Assembly (NCBI GenBank): GCA_050953405.1
Contig: JBMNMP010000001.1
Coordinates: 992,001-1,056,000 of the forward strand
Reading direction: 5' to 3'
DNA length: 64,000 nt
From: RUG100 sp050953405
GTDB taxonomy: Bacteria; Bacillota; Clostridia; Peptostreptococcales; Anaerovoracaceae
Shown: piece by piece, positions 37,298-44,301 of the stretch
Layout of the letters: each line of letters starts with the position of its first letter
How positions within the stretch are numbered: the first letter of the stretch is position 1
Program-made: the position numbers and the translations under genes
Notes under the pieces: generated by a model
The model's database searches: none
Seen by the model: only the letters and a program-made list of their open reading frames with translations
Told to the model about the DNA's origin: nothing

Positions 37298-37334
37298 GGA
37301 GGAAAAAAGTTGCGTGCTTGTGTGAATTTATAAA

Positions 37335-37350
37335 CGTTGAAAAATCAACG
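37335..37350 (+). promoter_or_regulatory. Inverted repeat in the B2 leader (candidate operator)
   Basis: CGTTGA-AAAA-TCAACG has the same core (GTTGA-N4-TCAAC) as the palindrome at 35504-35519, although the surrounding leader sequences have diverged. Confidence 0.5.
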
Positions 37351-37457
37351 ACACTTAATTCTTATAAGAAAGAGAGGAAATCACACGGCAGCGAAAAAGG
37401 AAATTTTTTTCCGACAGAAATAATATTTTATCTTACTATTAGTAAAGGAGTGGTAAA

Positions 37458-38933
37458 ATGAGTCAACAAGAAGGACAAAGAGAAGAGCTTGCTCGTGCAA
37501 TGAACATGGGCGACGTTCTCGCACTCGCGTTCGGTACTATGATCGGCTGGGGCTGGATCATGCTGGCCGGACAGTGGGTAGGAACCGGTGGAACAGTTGG
37601 AGCTATCCTCGCGTTCGCACTGGGAGCAGTAATGTGTATGTTCGTAGGACTGGCATACGCTGAGCTGACACCGGCACTGCCGTTGTCAGGTGGAGAACTC
37701 GTATTCTCCTTCAGAGCTATGGGTTACAATGCATCCTGGTTCACAGGCTGGATGATCACCCTGGCTTATGTAGGTGTAGCCGCTTGGGAAGGCCCGGCGA
37801 TCGCAAATGCGCTCGACTACCTGTTCAAGCCGTATCTGCCTGCAGGTCCGACACTCTGGACTATCGAAGGTTCATCAGTAGGAACTACATTCCTCATCAT
37901 CGGAATCGTAGGCGCACTCATTCTGACAATCATCAATGTCAACGGTGTAAAGACCGCAGCAACATTCCAGACAGTAGCTACAATCGCTATGGCGATCGGC
38001 GGAGTTGCATTCTTCGTCTGCGGCGTCATCAAGGGCGATACAGACTATCTGGTACCTGCTTTCACAAACAAGACAGGTCTGGTAACCGTAATCCTGATGG
38101 TACCTGCTATGTTCGTAGGATTCGACGTAATCCCGCAGGCTGCTGAGGAAATGAACATCCCGCTGCCGAAGATCGGACAGGTAATCGTAATCTCCATCCT
38201 GCTGGCAGCAGCATGGTACATGCTGATGGTATTCGCATGTGCTATCAGTGCACCACACGAAGTCAGATACGATCCTAACGACCCCGGAAAGATCGGTGTT
38301 GCCGAAGCATTCACATATGCTATGAACAGCCCGGTATTCGGAAAGATCATCATCGTAGCTGCAATGTGCGGAATACTGACATCATGGAACGGATTCTTCA
38401 TCGGAGCTTCCCGTGTACTGTTCTCAATGGGCAGAGCAAGGATGCTGCCGAAGATCTTCGCACAGGTCAACCCGAAGCACAAGAGCCCGCAGTTCGCAAT
38501 CATCCTGGTAGGTATCATCTGCATGATCTCACCTGTACTGGGCAAGGGCGCACTGGTATGGTTCGTAGATGCAGCTGCAATGGGAACAGTAGTAGCATAC
38601 TTCATGGTATCGCTGTCCTATCTGATCCTGAAGAAGAAAGAGCCTGAACTGAAGAGGCCTTACGAAATCAAAGGCGGCGGTGGAATATTCGTCGGTATCA
38701 TGGCTGTAGCAGTAGCACTCTTCTTCCTCTATCTGTATCTGCCGCTTGGATCCCCGGCACCGCTCACAGGAATCGAGTGGGGTATCGTAGGAATCTGGCT
38801 GGTACTCGGAGTCATCTTCTTCCTCATCAACCAGGCAAGCCTGAAGAAGGAATACAATACACCTGAGAAGAAGGAAGAATGGAAGAAGTTCGTAGAATAC
38901 ATGATGTTCGGAGACGAATACAAGAGATTCTAG
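37458..38933 (+). CDS. APC-family amino acid/amine permease (paralogue B2)
   Basis: 491 residues and nearly identical to B1. The differences cluster near the N-terminus (S/A, S/G), in extramembrane segments (RPYLP/KPYLP, IQGSS/IEGSS, INGKTD/IKGDTD, SKTGLVN/NKTGLVT) and near the C-terminus. Membrane-helix motifs are unchanged, so substrate specificity is probably the same or very close. The ATG follows AAAGGAGTGG. Separate leaders with a common inverted repeat suggest that the copies may be expressed under different conditions by a shared regulator (inference). Confidence 0.92.
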   Translation: MSQQEGQREELARAMNMGDVLALAFGTMIGWGWIMLAGQWVGTGGTVGAILAFALGAVMCMFVGLAYAELTPALPLSGGELVFSFRAMGYNASWFTGWMITLAYVGVAAWEGPAIANALDYLFKPYLPAGPTLWTIEGSSVGTTFLIIGIVGALILTIINVNGVKTAATFQTVATIAMAIGGVAFFVCGVIKGDTDYLVPAFTNKTGLVTVILMVPAMFVGFDVIPQAAEEMNIPLPKIGQVIVISILLAAAWYMLMVFACAISAPHEVRYDPNDPGKIGVAEAFTYAMNSPVFGKIIIVAAMCGILTSWNGFFIGASRVLFSMGRARMLPKIFAQVNPKHKSPQFAIILVGIICMISPVLGKGALVWFVDAAAMGTVVAYFMVSLSYLILKKKEPELKRPYEIKGGGGIFVGIMAVAVALFFLYLYLPLGSPAPLTGIEWGIVGIWLVLGVIFFLINQASLKKEYNTPEKKEEWKKFVEYMMFGDEYKRF

Positions 38934-38950
38934 GACTAAATGGTTTATCA

Positions 38951-38968
38951 CTCTGCATTCAGGCAGAG
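38951..38968 (+). other. Conserved 3' hairpin after permease B2
   Basis: CTCTGC-ATTCAG-GCAGAG, identical to 37123-37140 after B1 and embedded in about 60 conserved non-coding bases. It has no T-tract, so it is not itself a terminator; it may protect the mRNA 3' end or be a remnant of the duplication. Confidence 0.5.
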
Positions 38969-38995
38969 CCAAAAAAGATAAAGTGTATAACGTTG

Positions 38996-39032
38996 GGAAA
39001 AGACAGGGCAGTAAACTCTGTCTTTTCCTTTT
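38996..39032 (+). terminator. Terminator after permease B2
   Basis: 11-bp stem GGAAAAGACAG / CTGTCTTTTCC followed by TTTT. Unrelated in sequence to the terminator after B1. Confidence 0.88.
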
Positions 39033-39068
39033 GGTTTGTGCTAAAATGAGCATAAGGAGGGCAGAAAT

Positions 39069-39410
39069 ATGAGTGATTGTTTATTCTGCAAGATCGCGGC
39101 CAAAGAAATACCAGGCAAGATAGCTTATGAAGATGACAAGATACTGGTTTTCCATGACGTGGATCCGCAGGCTCCGGTGCATGTACTGATGATCCCGAAA
39201 AAGCATATCAGCAGCATCAACGACGTAAAGGAAGAAGATGCAGAGCTGCTGGCTTATATGATGGAAAAGATCAAAGACGTTACCGCGGATCTGGGACTCG
39301 ACGATGGATATCGTGTGGTTATCAACTGCGGTGAGGACGGACTGCAGACCGTTCAGCACCTGCATTTGCATATTTTAGGCAAGAGAAAGTTGACATGGCC
39401 TCCGGGTTGA
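39069..39410 (+). CDS. HIT-family nucleotide-binding protein
   Basis: 113 residues with the histidine triad HLHLH near residues 97-101 (QTVQHLHLHILG) and an N-terminal CLFCKIAAKEIP segment typical of Hint-type purine-nucleoside phosphoramidases. Such enzymes hydrolyse AMP-lysine-like phosphoramidates; the cellular role is unclear. AAGGAGGGC precedes the start. The rpsU promoter lies within its last codons. Confidence 0.95.
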   Translation: MSDCLFCKIAAKEIPGKIAYEDDKILVFHDVDPQAPVHVLMIPKKHISSINDVKEEDAELLAYMMEKIKDVTADLGLDDGYRVVINCGEDGLQTVQHLHLHILGKRKLTWPPG

Positions 39411-39419
39411 TAGTATAAT
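39390..39419 (+). promoter_or_regulatory. Promoter for rpsU
   Basis: Consensus TTGACA (39390-39395), an 18-base spacer and TATAAT (39414-39419), overlapping the end of the HIT gene. Confidence 0.85.
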
Positions 39420-39470
39420 AAAAAGGCTATAGGCATTATAATATATAATGTCAGGAGGTGAAACAAGTTA

Positions 39471-39653
39471 ATGGCACAGGTAATCGTTAAAGAAAACGAA
39501 AGCTTGGAGAGCGCTCTGAAGAGATTCAAGAGATCATGCGCCAGAGATGGAGTCATGAGTGAACTCAGAAAGAGGGAGCACTATGAAAAACCAAGCGTGA
39601 AGAGGAAAAAGAAATCTGAAGCAGCCAGAAAAAAGGCTAACAAGAGATACTAG
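39471..39653 (+). CDS. rpsU: 30S ribosomal protein S21 (bS21)
   Basis: 60 residues, very basic, with the S21 pattern VKENESLESALKRFKRSCARDGVMSELRKREHYEKPS. bS21 helps initiation near the mRNA anti-Shine-Dalgarno end of 16S rRNA. It has its own consensus promoter and a strong AGGAGGTGA site. rpsU-yqeY is a conserved pair. Confidence 0.97.
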   Translation: MAQVIVKENESLESALKRFKRSCARDGVMSELRKREHYEKPSVKRKKKSEAARKKANKRY

Positions 39654-39677
39654 GCTTTAGAGAAGAGGTGTAAAGTA

Positions 39678-40124
39678 TTGACCTTAAAAGAACAGCTGAT
39701 GAATGACTTCAAGGAGGCGATGAAAGCTCACGACAAAGTCAGAAAAAACACCATCAGCTTTGCGCGAGCAGCTATAAAGCAGGAGGAGATCGACAAGAAA
39801 ACCGAGTTGAAAGATGAGGATGTCGTGGCGATACTTGCTAAACAGGTCAAAATGAGAAAAGACGCACTGCCGGAATTTGAATCGGCGGGACGCAACGACC
39901 TGGCGGATGCTTACAAGGCAGAGATAGACGTGCTGACGGCGTACCTGCCGGAGCAGATGTCTGAGGAAGAAATCAGGAACATAGTGACCGAAGCCGCGGC
40001 CGGTCTGGGTATAGACGGAGGTAAAAAGAACATGGGCAAGCTCATGGGAACCGTAATGCCAAAGGTAAAGGGACGAGCTGACGGAAATGAGGTACGAAAA
40101 ATCATAGAAGACTTCCTCGCATAA
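39678..40124 (+). CDS. yqeY: YqeY/GatB-C-terminal-domain protein
   Basis: 148 residues of the YqeY family, whose all-helical fold resembles the tail domain of GatB (LKEQLMNDFKEAMKAHDK, RKDALPEFESAGRNDL, EIDVLTAYLPEQMSEEEI, GKLMGTVMPKVKGRADG). A tRNA-related function is often assumed but unproven. The start is TTG with an AGAAGAGGTG site. A terminator follows. Confidence 0.92.
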   Translation: MTLKEQLMNDFKEAMKAHDKVRKNTISFARAAIKQEEIDKKTELKDEDVVAILAKQVKMRKDALPEFESAGRNDLADAYKAEIDVLTAYLPEQMSEEEIRNIVTEAAAGLGIDGGKKNMGKLMGTVMPKVKGRADGNEVRKIIEDFLA

Positions 40125-40135
40125 TATGAAAGTCA

Positions 40136-40167
40136 AATGGCCCGATCAAAACGGGCCATTTCTTTTT
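40136..40167 (+). terminator. Terminator after yqeY
   Basis: 9-bp stem AATGGCCCG / CGGGCCATT with a 7-base loop, then TCTTTTT. Confidence 0.92.
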
Positions 40168-40181
40168 GAAGGAGTTTATAT

Positions 40182-41159
40182 TTGGATAATATCATAAAGG
40201 TGAGATTACATGAAGGCCTGGACAGGAGCGAACTGTTCGGCAGTATGGACAGCAATCTGATGCTGCTCAAGGAAGCAATGAACATCGATATCATCCAGCG
40301 TGACAATGAACTGGTGGTCAAGGGAGAGGATGCCGCCAGGGCTGAGAAAGTCATCAACGAGATGATATCCATCATAGATTCGGGGGAACAACTGGACAGC
40401 CAGAAAGTGAATTATGTCATAGCGCTGGCGGATAAGGGCATGTCCTACCGTGAGAATGATATCGAAAAAGACATCATCTGCTATACGCACATGGGAAAAC
40501 CGCTGCGCCCGAAGACCATCGGACAGAAACACTATGCGAATTCCATCAGGAACAAGGATGTGGTATTCGGCATCGGACCGGCGGGCACCGGTAAGACCTA
40601 CATCGCGGTGGCCATGGCGGTCAGCGCATTCAAGAAAAAAGATGTCGAAAAACTGATCCTGGCGAGGCCGGCCGTGGAAGCCGGGGAGAGACTGGGCTTT
40701 CTGCCGGGGGACCTCCAGGAAAAGGTGGATCCCTATATGCGGCCTCTCTATGATGCGCTCTACGATGTGCTGGGCAGAGACAGCACTATGCGCCTCAAGG
40801 AAAAGGAAGTCATCGAGATCGTGCCGCTGGCTTACATGAGGGGGCGTACGCTTGACAACGCCTTCATCATCCTCGATGAGGCCCAGAATACCACCAGGGA
40901 ACAGATGAAGATGTTCCTCACCAGGATGGGCTTTGGATCGAAGATGGTGATCACGGGGGACATCACGCAGATCGACCTGCCCCGGGGCAAGACATCCGGA
41001 CTCGTGGAAGCCTCGCGTGTGCTGCGCAATGTGAAGGACATAGATTTCTGTTATCTGAAAGAAGCCGATGTTGTGCGTCACCAGCTGGTGCGCAAAATAA
41101 TCGGCGCGTATGAAAAGTATTACAAAGAAAATCCGGGAGACGTTGACGAATGGAGTTAG
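40182..41159 (+). CDS. phoH: PhoH-family ATPase
   Basis: 325 residues. An N-terminal KH-like nucleic-acid-binding region (about 1-85) precedes the PhoH ATPase domain with Walker A GPAGTGKT (about 132-139) and Walker B AFIILDEAQN. PhoH-family proteins are thought to act in RNA metabolism and usually sit beside ybeY, as here. The start is TTG after GAAGGAG. It overlaps ybeY by 10 bases. Confidence 0.94.
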   Translation: MDNIIKVRLHEGLDRSELFGSMDSNLMLLKEAMNIDIIQRDNELVVKGEDAARAEKVINEMISIIDSGEQLDSQKVNYVIALADKGMSYRENDIEKDIICYTHMGKPLRPKTIGQKHYANSIRNKDVVFGIGPAGTGKTYIAVAMAVSAFKKKDVEKLILARPAVEAGERLGFLPGDLQEKVDPYMRPLYDALYDVLGRDSTMRLKEKEVIEIVPLAYMRGRTLDNAFIILDEAQNTTREQMKMFLTRMGFGSKMVITGDITQIDLPRGKTSGLVEASRVLRNVKDIDFCYLKEADVVRHQLVRKIIGAYEKYYKENPGDVDEWS

Positions 41160-41605
41160 TGATAAGCGAAGAGATGTACGGACTGGAGGCACTGACCGGC
41201 GAACTGCGGCGTGCAGCTGAGCTGGCGCTGGAGCGCGAGGGGGTTTCTCCTGACGGTATCGAAGTCAGTCTCACATTTGTTGACGAGGAAGAGATCAGGG
41301 AACTGAATGGAGCTTACCGCGGCATCGACCGCGTCACCGATGTCCTTTCTTTCCCTCAGTTTGAATCGCCTGAAGACATCCCCGGTGCGCAGAAAGTGCT
41401 GCTGGGTGATGTCGTCATCTGTCGCCAGCAGGCGGAGAGGCAGGCTGAGGAGTACGGCCATTCCAGGGAGCGCGAGCTGGTCTATCTCTTCGTGCACAGC
41501 ATATTCCATCTGCTGGGCTACGATCATATTCAGGATGATGACAAGCGCGAGATGCGGAAGGCGGAAGAAGAGGTAATGGCCCGCCTGGGCCTTGAAAGGA
41601 AGTGA
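41150..41605 (+). CDS. ybeY: Endoribonuclease/rRNA maturation factor YbeY
   Basis: 151 residues with the zinc motif H116-x3-H120-x5-H126 (HSIFHLLGYDH) and LNGAYRGIDRVTDVLSFP. YbeY acts in 16S rRNA 3'-end maturation and ribosome quality control. A diacylglycerol kinase gene, which often follows in other Bacillota, is missing between ybeY and cdd. Confidence 0.95.
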   Translation: MELVISEEMYGLEALTGELRRAAELALEREGVSPDGIEVSLTFVDEEEIRELNGAYRGIDRVTDVLSFPQFESPEDIPGAQKVLLGDVVICRQQAERQAEEYGHSRERELVYLFVHSIFHLLGYDHIQDDDKREMRKAEEEVMARLGLERK

Positions 41606-41609
41606 GGAG

Positions 41610-41984
41610 ATGTACAGGGAATTATATCGCAGGGCGCGGCAGGCACTGGCAAACGCTTATGCGCCGTACTCGGGATTCAAAGTCGGAGCTGCCATCAGGA
41701 CCGGGAGCGGCAGAATCTACACCGGCGTGAACGTGGAGAATGCATCTTATGGAGCTGCGATATGCGCTGAAAGGACGGCTGCCTGCAAGGCAGTCAGTGA
41801 AGGCGACCGTGAATTCGAGGCTATCGCTATAGCCAGCAGCGACGGAGCCGCCTGGCCGTGCGGGATCTGCAGGCAGTTCCTGTCCGAGTTCAGCACGGAT
41901 ATGCAGGTGATTACCGGCGACAATGAAGATCATCTTGAAGTTCTGGAACTATCTGAATTATTACCGAAAGGATTCAAAATTTGA
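41610..41984 (+). CDS. cdd: Cytidine deaminase
   Basis: 124 residues, homotetrameric type. The zinc site is formed by the cysteine and catalytic glutamate in GAAICAERTA and the two cysteines in PCGICRQ. It deaminates cytidine and deoxycytidine in pyrimidine salvage. The frame is open from 41592, but the ATG at 41610 follows GAGGAG-type sequence and aligns with the usual N-terminus. It overlaps era by TTGA. Confidence 0.95.
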   Translation: MYRELYRRARQALANAYAPYSGFKVGAAIRTGSGRIYTGVNVENASYGAAICAERTAACKAVSEGDREFEAIAIASSDGAAWPCGICRQFLSEFSTDMQVITGDNEDHLEVLELSELLPKGFKI

Positions 41985-42859
41985 AAAGCGGATTTATTAG
42001 CATTACAGGCAGGCCTAATGTAGGGAAGTCGACCCTTTTGAACGCGATACTGGGCGAGAAGATCGCCATCACTACCAGCAAGCCGCAGACGACGAGAAAC
42101 AGCGTGCGCGGCATCTACACCGATGACGAGGCACAGATGATTTTCCTGGACACCCCCGGCATACACAAGCCGAGGAACAAGCTGGGAGAATACATGACGG
42201 ATGTGGCTTTGTCTGCAATGAACGATGTCGACATAATTCTTTTTCTGGTCGATGACGAGCTCTCGGCGGAACCCGGGGACAAGTTCATCGTGGACAGGCT
42301 GGCGCAGACGGAGACCCCGAAGATCCTCGTGATCAACAAGCTGGACGAGATAGGGCCCGAAAAATACCTCAAGATCTTTGAGGAATACAAAGAGCTGGGT
42401 ATGTTCGATGAAATAATCGGGATCTCCGCACTCAAGAAGACAAATATCAGCGACCTGATAGCGGCACTGAAGGCGAGACTGGACGAAGGGCCGGCTTATT
42501 ACCCGGCGGATATGGTCACCGACCATCCGGAACGCTTTATAGTCAGCGAAATCATCAGGGAGAAGCTGCTGATGTATCTTGACCAGGAGATCCCGCACGG
42601 TGTCGCCGTGGAGATCGAAAAGTACGAGGAACAGGAAAATCTGACGCGCATCAGCGCTGTAATATACTGCGAGAAGAAGTCACACAAGTCGATAATCATC
42701 GGCAAAGGGGGCCGCAAGCTGAAAGGCGTGGGCAAGAGCGCGCGCGAAGAGATCCAGAAGCTGACAGGCACCAAAGTCTATCTGCAGTTGTGGGTCAAGG
42801 TAAAGGAAAACTGGCGTGACTCTGATTTCATGCTATCCAACTTCGGATACAAGGAATAG
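41981..42859 (+). CDS. era: GTPase Era
   Basis: 292 residues: G1 GRPNVGKST (about 9-17), DTPG, NKLD and the SALK G5 motif, followed by a KH domain with GKGGRKLKGVGKSARE. Era binds the 3' end of 16S rRNA during 30S assembly. The start is TTG, overlapping the cdd stop. Confidence 0.97.
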   Translation: MKSGFISITGRPNVGKSTLLNAILGEKIAITTSKPQTTRNSVRGIYTDDEAQMIFLDTPGIHKPRNKLGEYMTDVALSAMNDVDIILFLVDDELSAEPGDKFIVDRLAQTETPKILVINKLDEIGPEKYLKIFEEYKELGMFDEIIGISALKKTNISDLIAALKARLDEGPAYYPADMVTDHPERFIVSEIIREKLLMYLDQEIPHGVAVEIEKYEEQENLTRISAVIYCEKKSHKSIIIGKGGRKLKGVGKSAREEIQKLTGTKVYLQLWVKVKENWRDSDFMLSNFGYKE

Positions 42860-42862
42860 CGG

Positions 42863-43609
42863 ATGTATACGGATACTGAAGGAATCATATTAAGACAGAC
42901 CAAGATCGTAGGCGGAAGGCGCATGCTGGTGCTCTTCTCCAAAAAGTACGGCAAGATCAGTGCGGGCTCCTTCATCAACGAGAAGGGACGCAGCAAGAGC
43001 GCTCTGGCCATGAGGCCGTTCACTCACGGCAGGTACGAGCTCTACAAGAAGGGCAGCTATTTCAACATCAACGGCGCGGAGACCATCGAGAGCTATTACC
43101 GCATCGGCGAGGATGTCGACAAGTACATGAACGCTTCCTACTGCCTGGAGCTGGTAGACAAGCTGCTGGAGGAAGGTGAACCCGCGCCGGGGCTGTTCAA
43201 TCTGACGTGCGATCTGCTGGCGGAGATGGAAAAGCGCCGCGGCAGGTACCTGACTCTGGTCCTGGCATTTGAAGTGAAGGCCCTGCGTCAGATCGGATAT
43301 CTGCCGGAACTGGACAGGTGCGTATCCTGCGGCAAAGAAAAGGAAGCCGCAGCCTTCAATGTTCCCGGGGGCGGCATCATGTGCGCAGACTGCGCAAAGT
43401 ATACAAAAAATACGAATCGCGATTTATTGATTTATGATATCGATTTTGGTATAGTTAATGTGTTAAAGTACTTTCTGGGACATCCCCTGGAAAGTTTGGA
43501 AAAACTGGCTTTAAAGGAAGAAAATATATCTCTCATCAGGACCATACTCAGAGAATATCTGAGATACCATCTGGGCATCGAGGAACTGAAGAGCGAGAAC
43601 CTGATATAG
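42863..43609 (+). CDS. recO: DNA repair protein RecO
   Basis: 248 residues: N-terminal OB fold (GIILRQTKIVGGRRMLVLFSKKYGK), a helical domain and a four-cysteine zinc module (CVSCGKEKEAAAF ... GGIMCADC). RecO loads RecA onto SSB-coated DNA together with RecR/RecF. era-recO is a conserved order and the genes are 3 bases apart. Confidence 0.94.
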   Translation: MYTDTEGIILRQTKIVGGRRMLVLFSKKYGKISAGSFINEKGRSKSALAMRPFTHGRYELYKKGSYFNINGAETIESYYRIGEDVDKYMNASYCLELVDKLLEEGEPAPGLFNLTCDLLAEMEKRRGRYLTLVLAFEVKALRQIGYLPELDRCVSCGKEKEAAAFNVPGGGIMCADCAKYTKNTNRDLLIYDIDFGIVNVLKYFLGHPLESLEKLALKEENISLIRTILREYLRYHLGIEELKSENLI

Positions 43610-43639
43610 GTCACAAAATCATACAAGGAGGTAATAGGT

Positions 43640-44284
43640 ATGGAAGTCACTCTGGAAAAGATTGAACTGGTAAAAGACAGGACTGGAGTTAGTTACAAGG
43701 ATGCGAAAGATGCGCTGGAAGCTGCCGACGGCAGCGTGGTAGACGCTATCATCAACATCGAGGAGACAATCGATTCGATCAAGAGGAGCTCCGCCAAAGA
43801 GCAGGGCGCTGCTGTGGTCGATGCTATAAAGGATCTGATCAAAAAGGGCAACGTATCTAAGATAAATGTCAAGAGCAAGGATGGCGAGACGCTGGTAAAT
43901 GTACCGGTCAACGTAGGCATCATAGGTGCGGTGATCGCACCATGGGGAATGATCGCTGCAATTGCGGCAACCATAGGCTTCAAGTGCGTGGTTGAGATCG
44001 TCAAGGATGACGGCACGATCATCGATGTCAGCGACCGTGCTTCCGATTTTGCCGGTAAGGCCAGAGAAAAGGGCAGCGAGTTTGCAGATGCTGCTAAATC
44101 AAAGGCTACAGAGATGCACGGAAAGGTAAAGGACAAGGCCAGTGGAGCATTCGATGATGCAAAGGATGCTGCTCAGGGCGCTTTTGATTCCGCTGTAGAT
44201 AAGGCAGCCGGCGCTTTTGACAAGACTGCAGAGGCGGTCAAGAGCAAATTGGGAAAGGAAGACGAAGAATATTCTTTTGAATAG
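43640..44284 (+). CDS. DUF4342-domain protein with LEA-like amphipathic C-terminal repeats
   Basis: 214 residues. Residues 1-45 form a UBA-like helical segment (VTLEKIELVKDRTGVSYKDAKDALEAADGSV, shown here only in part by its core VSYKDAKDALEA). Residues about 50-125 match the DUF4342 domain, with a hydrophobic glycine-rich stretch. The remaining 80 residues are Ala/Lys/Asp-rich with repeated KDKASGAFDDAKDAA-like 11-mers, as in apolipoprotein or LEA amphipathic helices that lie on membranes. Function unknown. A strong ACAAGGAGG precedes the start, with the gene sitting between recO and glyS. Confidence 0.8.
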   Translation: MEVTLEKIELVKDRTGVSYKDAKDALEAADGSVVDAIINIEETIDSIKRSSAKEQGAAVVDAIKDLIKKGNVSKINVKSKDGETLVNVPVNVGIIGAVIAPWGMIAAIAATIGFKCVVEIVKDDGTIIDVSDRASDFAGKAREKGSEFADAAKSKATEMHGKVKDKASGAFDDAKDAAQGAFDSAVDKAAGAFDKTAEAVKSKLGKEDEEYSFE

Positions 44285-44301
44285 TTGAGAAAGAGGCGTA
44301 G

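Larger units (their letters stand above)
37106..37457 (+). other. 352-base intergenic region between the tandem permeases
   Basis: No credible gene is present. In order it holds a hairpin CTCTGC/GCAGAG (37123-37140) shared with the second copy, a rho-independent terminator (37172-37207), an AT-rich stretch, a weak -24/-12-like element (37283-37297), the inverted repeat CGTTGA-N4-TCAACG (37335-37350) and a purine-rich leader to the B2 ribosome-binding site. Confidence 0.8.
37430..38998 (+). repeat. Direct repeat unit 2 (permease B2 with its RBS and 3' region)
   Basis: Second copy of the roughly 1.57-kb unit at 35602-37170. Long stretches are identical in DNA, including third codon positions, which suggests recent duplication or gene conversion. 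Confidence 0.9.

Noticed and set aside
37270..37461. 63-residue frame in the permease B2 leader
   Set aside because: TTG-type start without a ribosome-binding site, covers the candidate promoter and operator, and is Lys/Cys-rich without a fold signal.
35602..38998. Tandem repeat as an insertion sequence or transposon
   Set aside because: No transposase, terminal inverted repeats or target-site duplication; the repeated unit is a permease gene.
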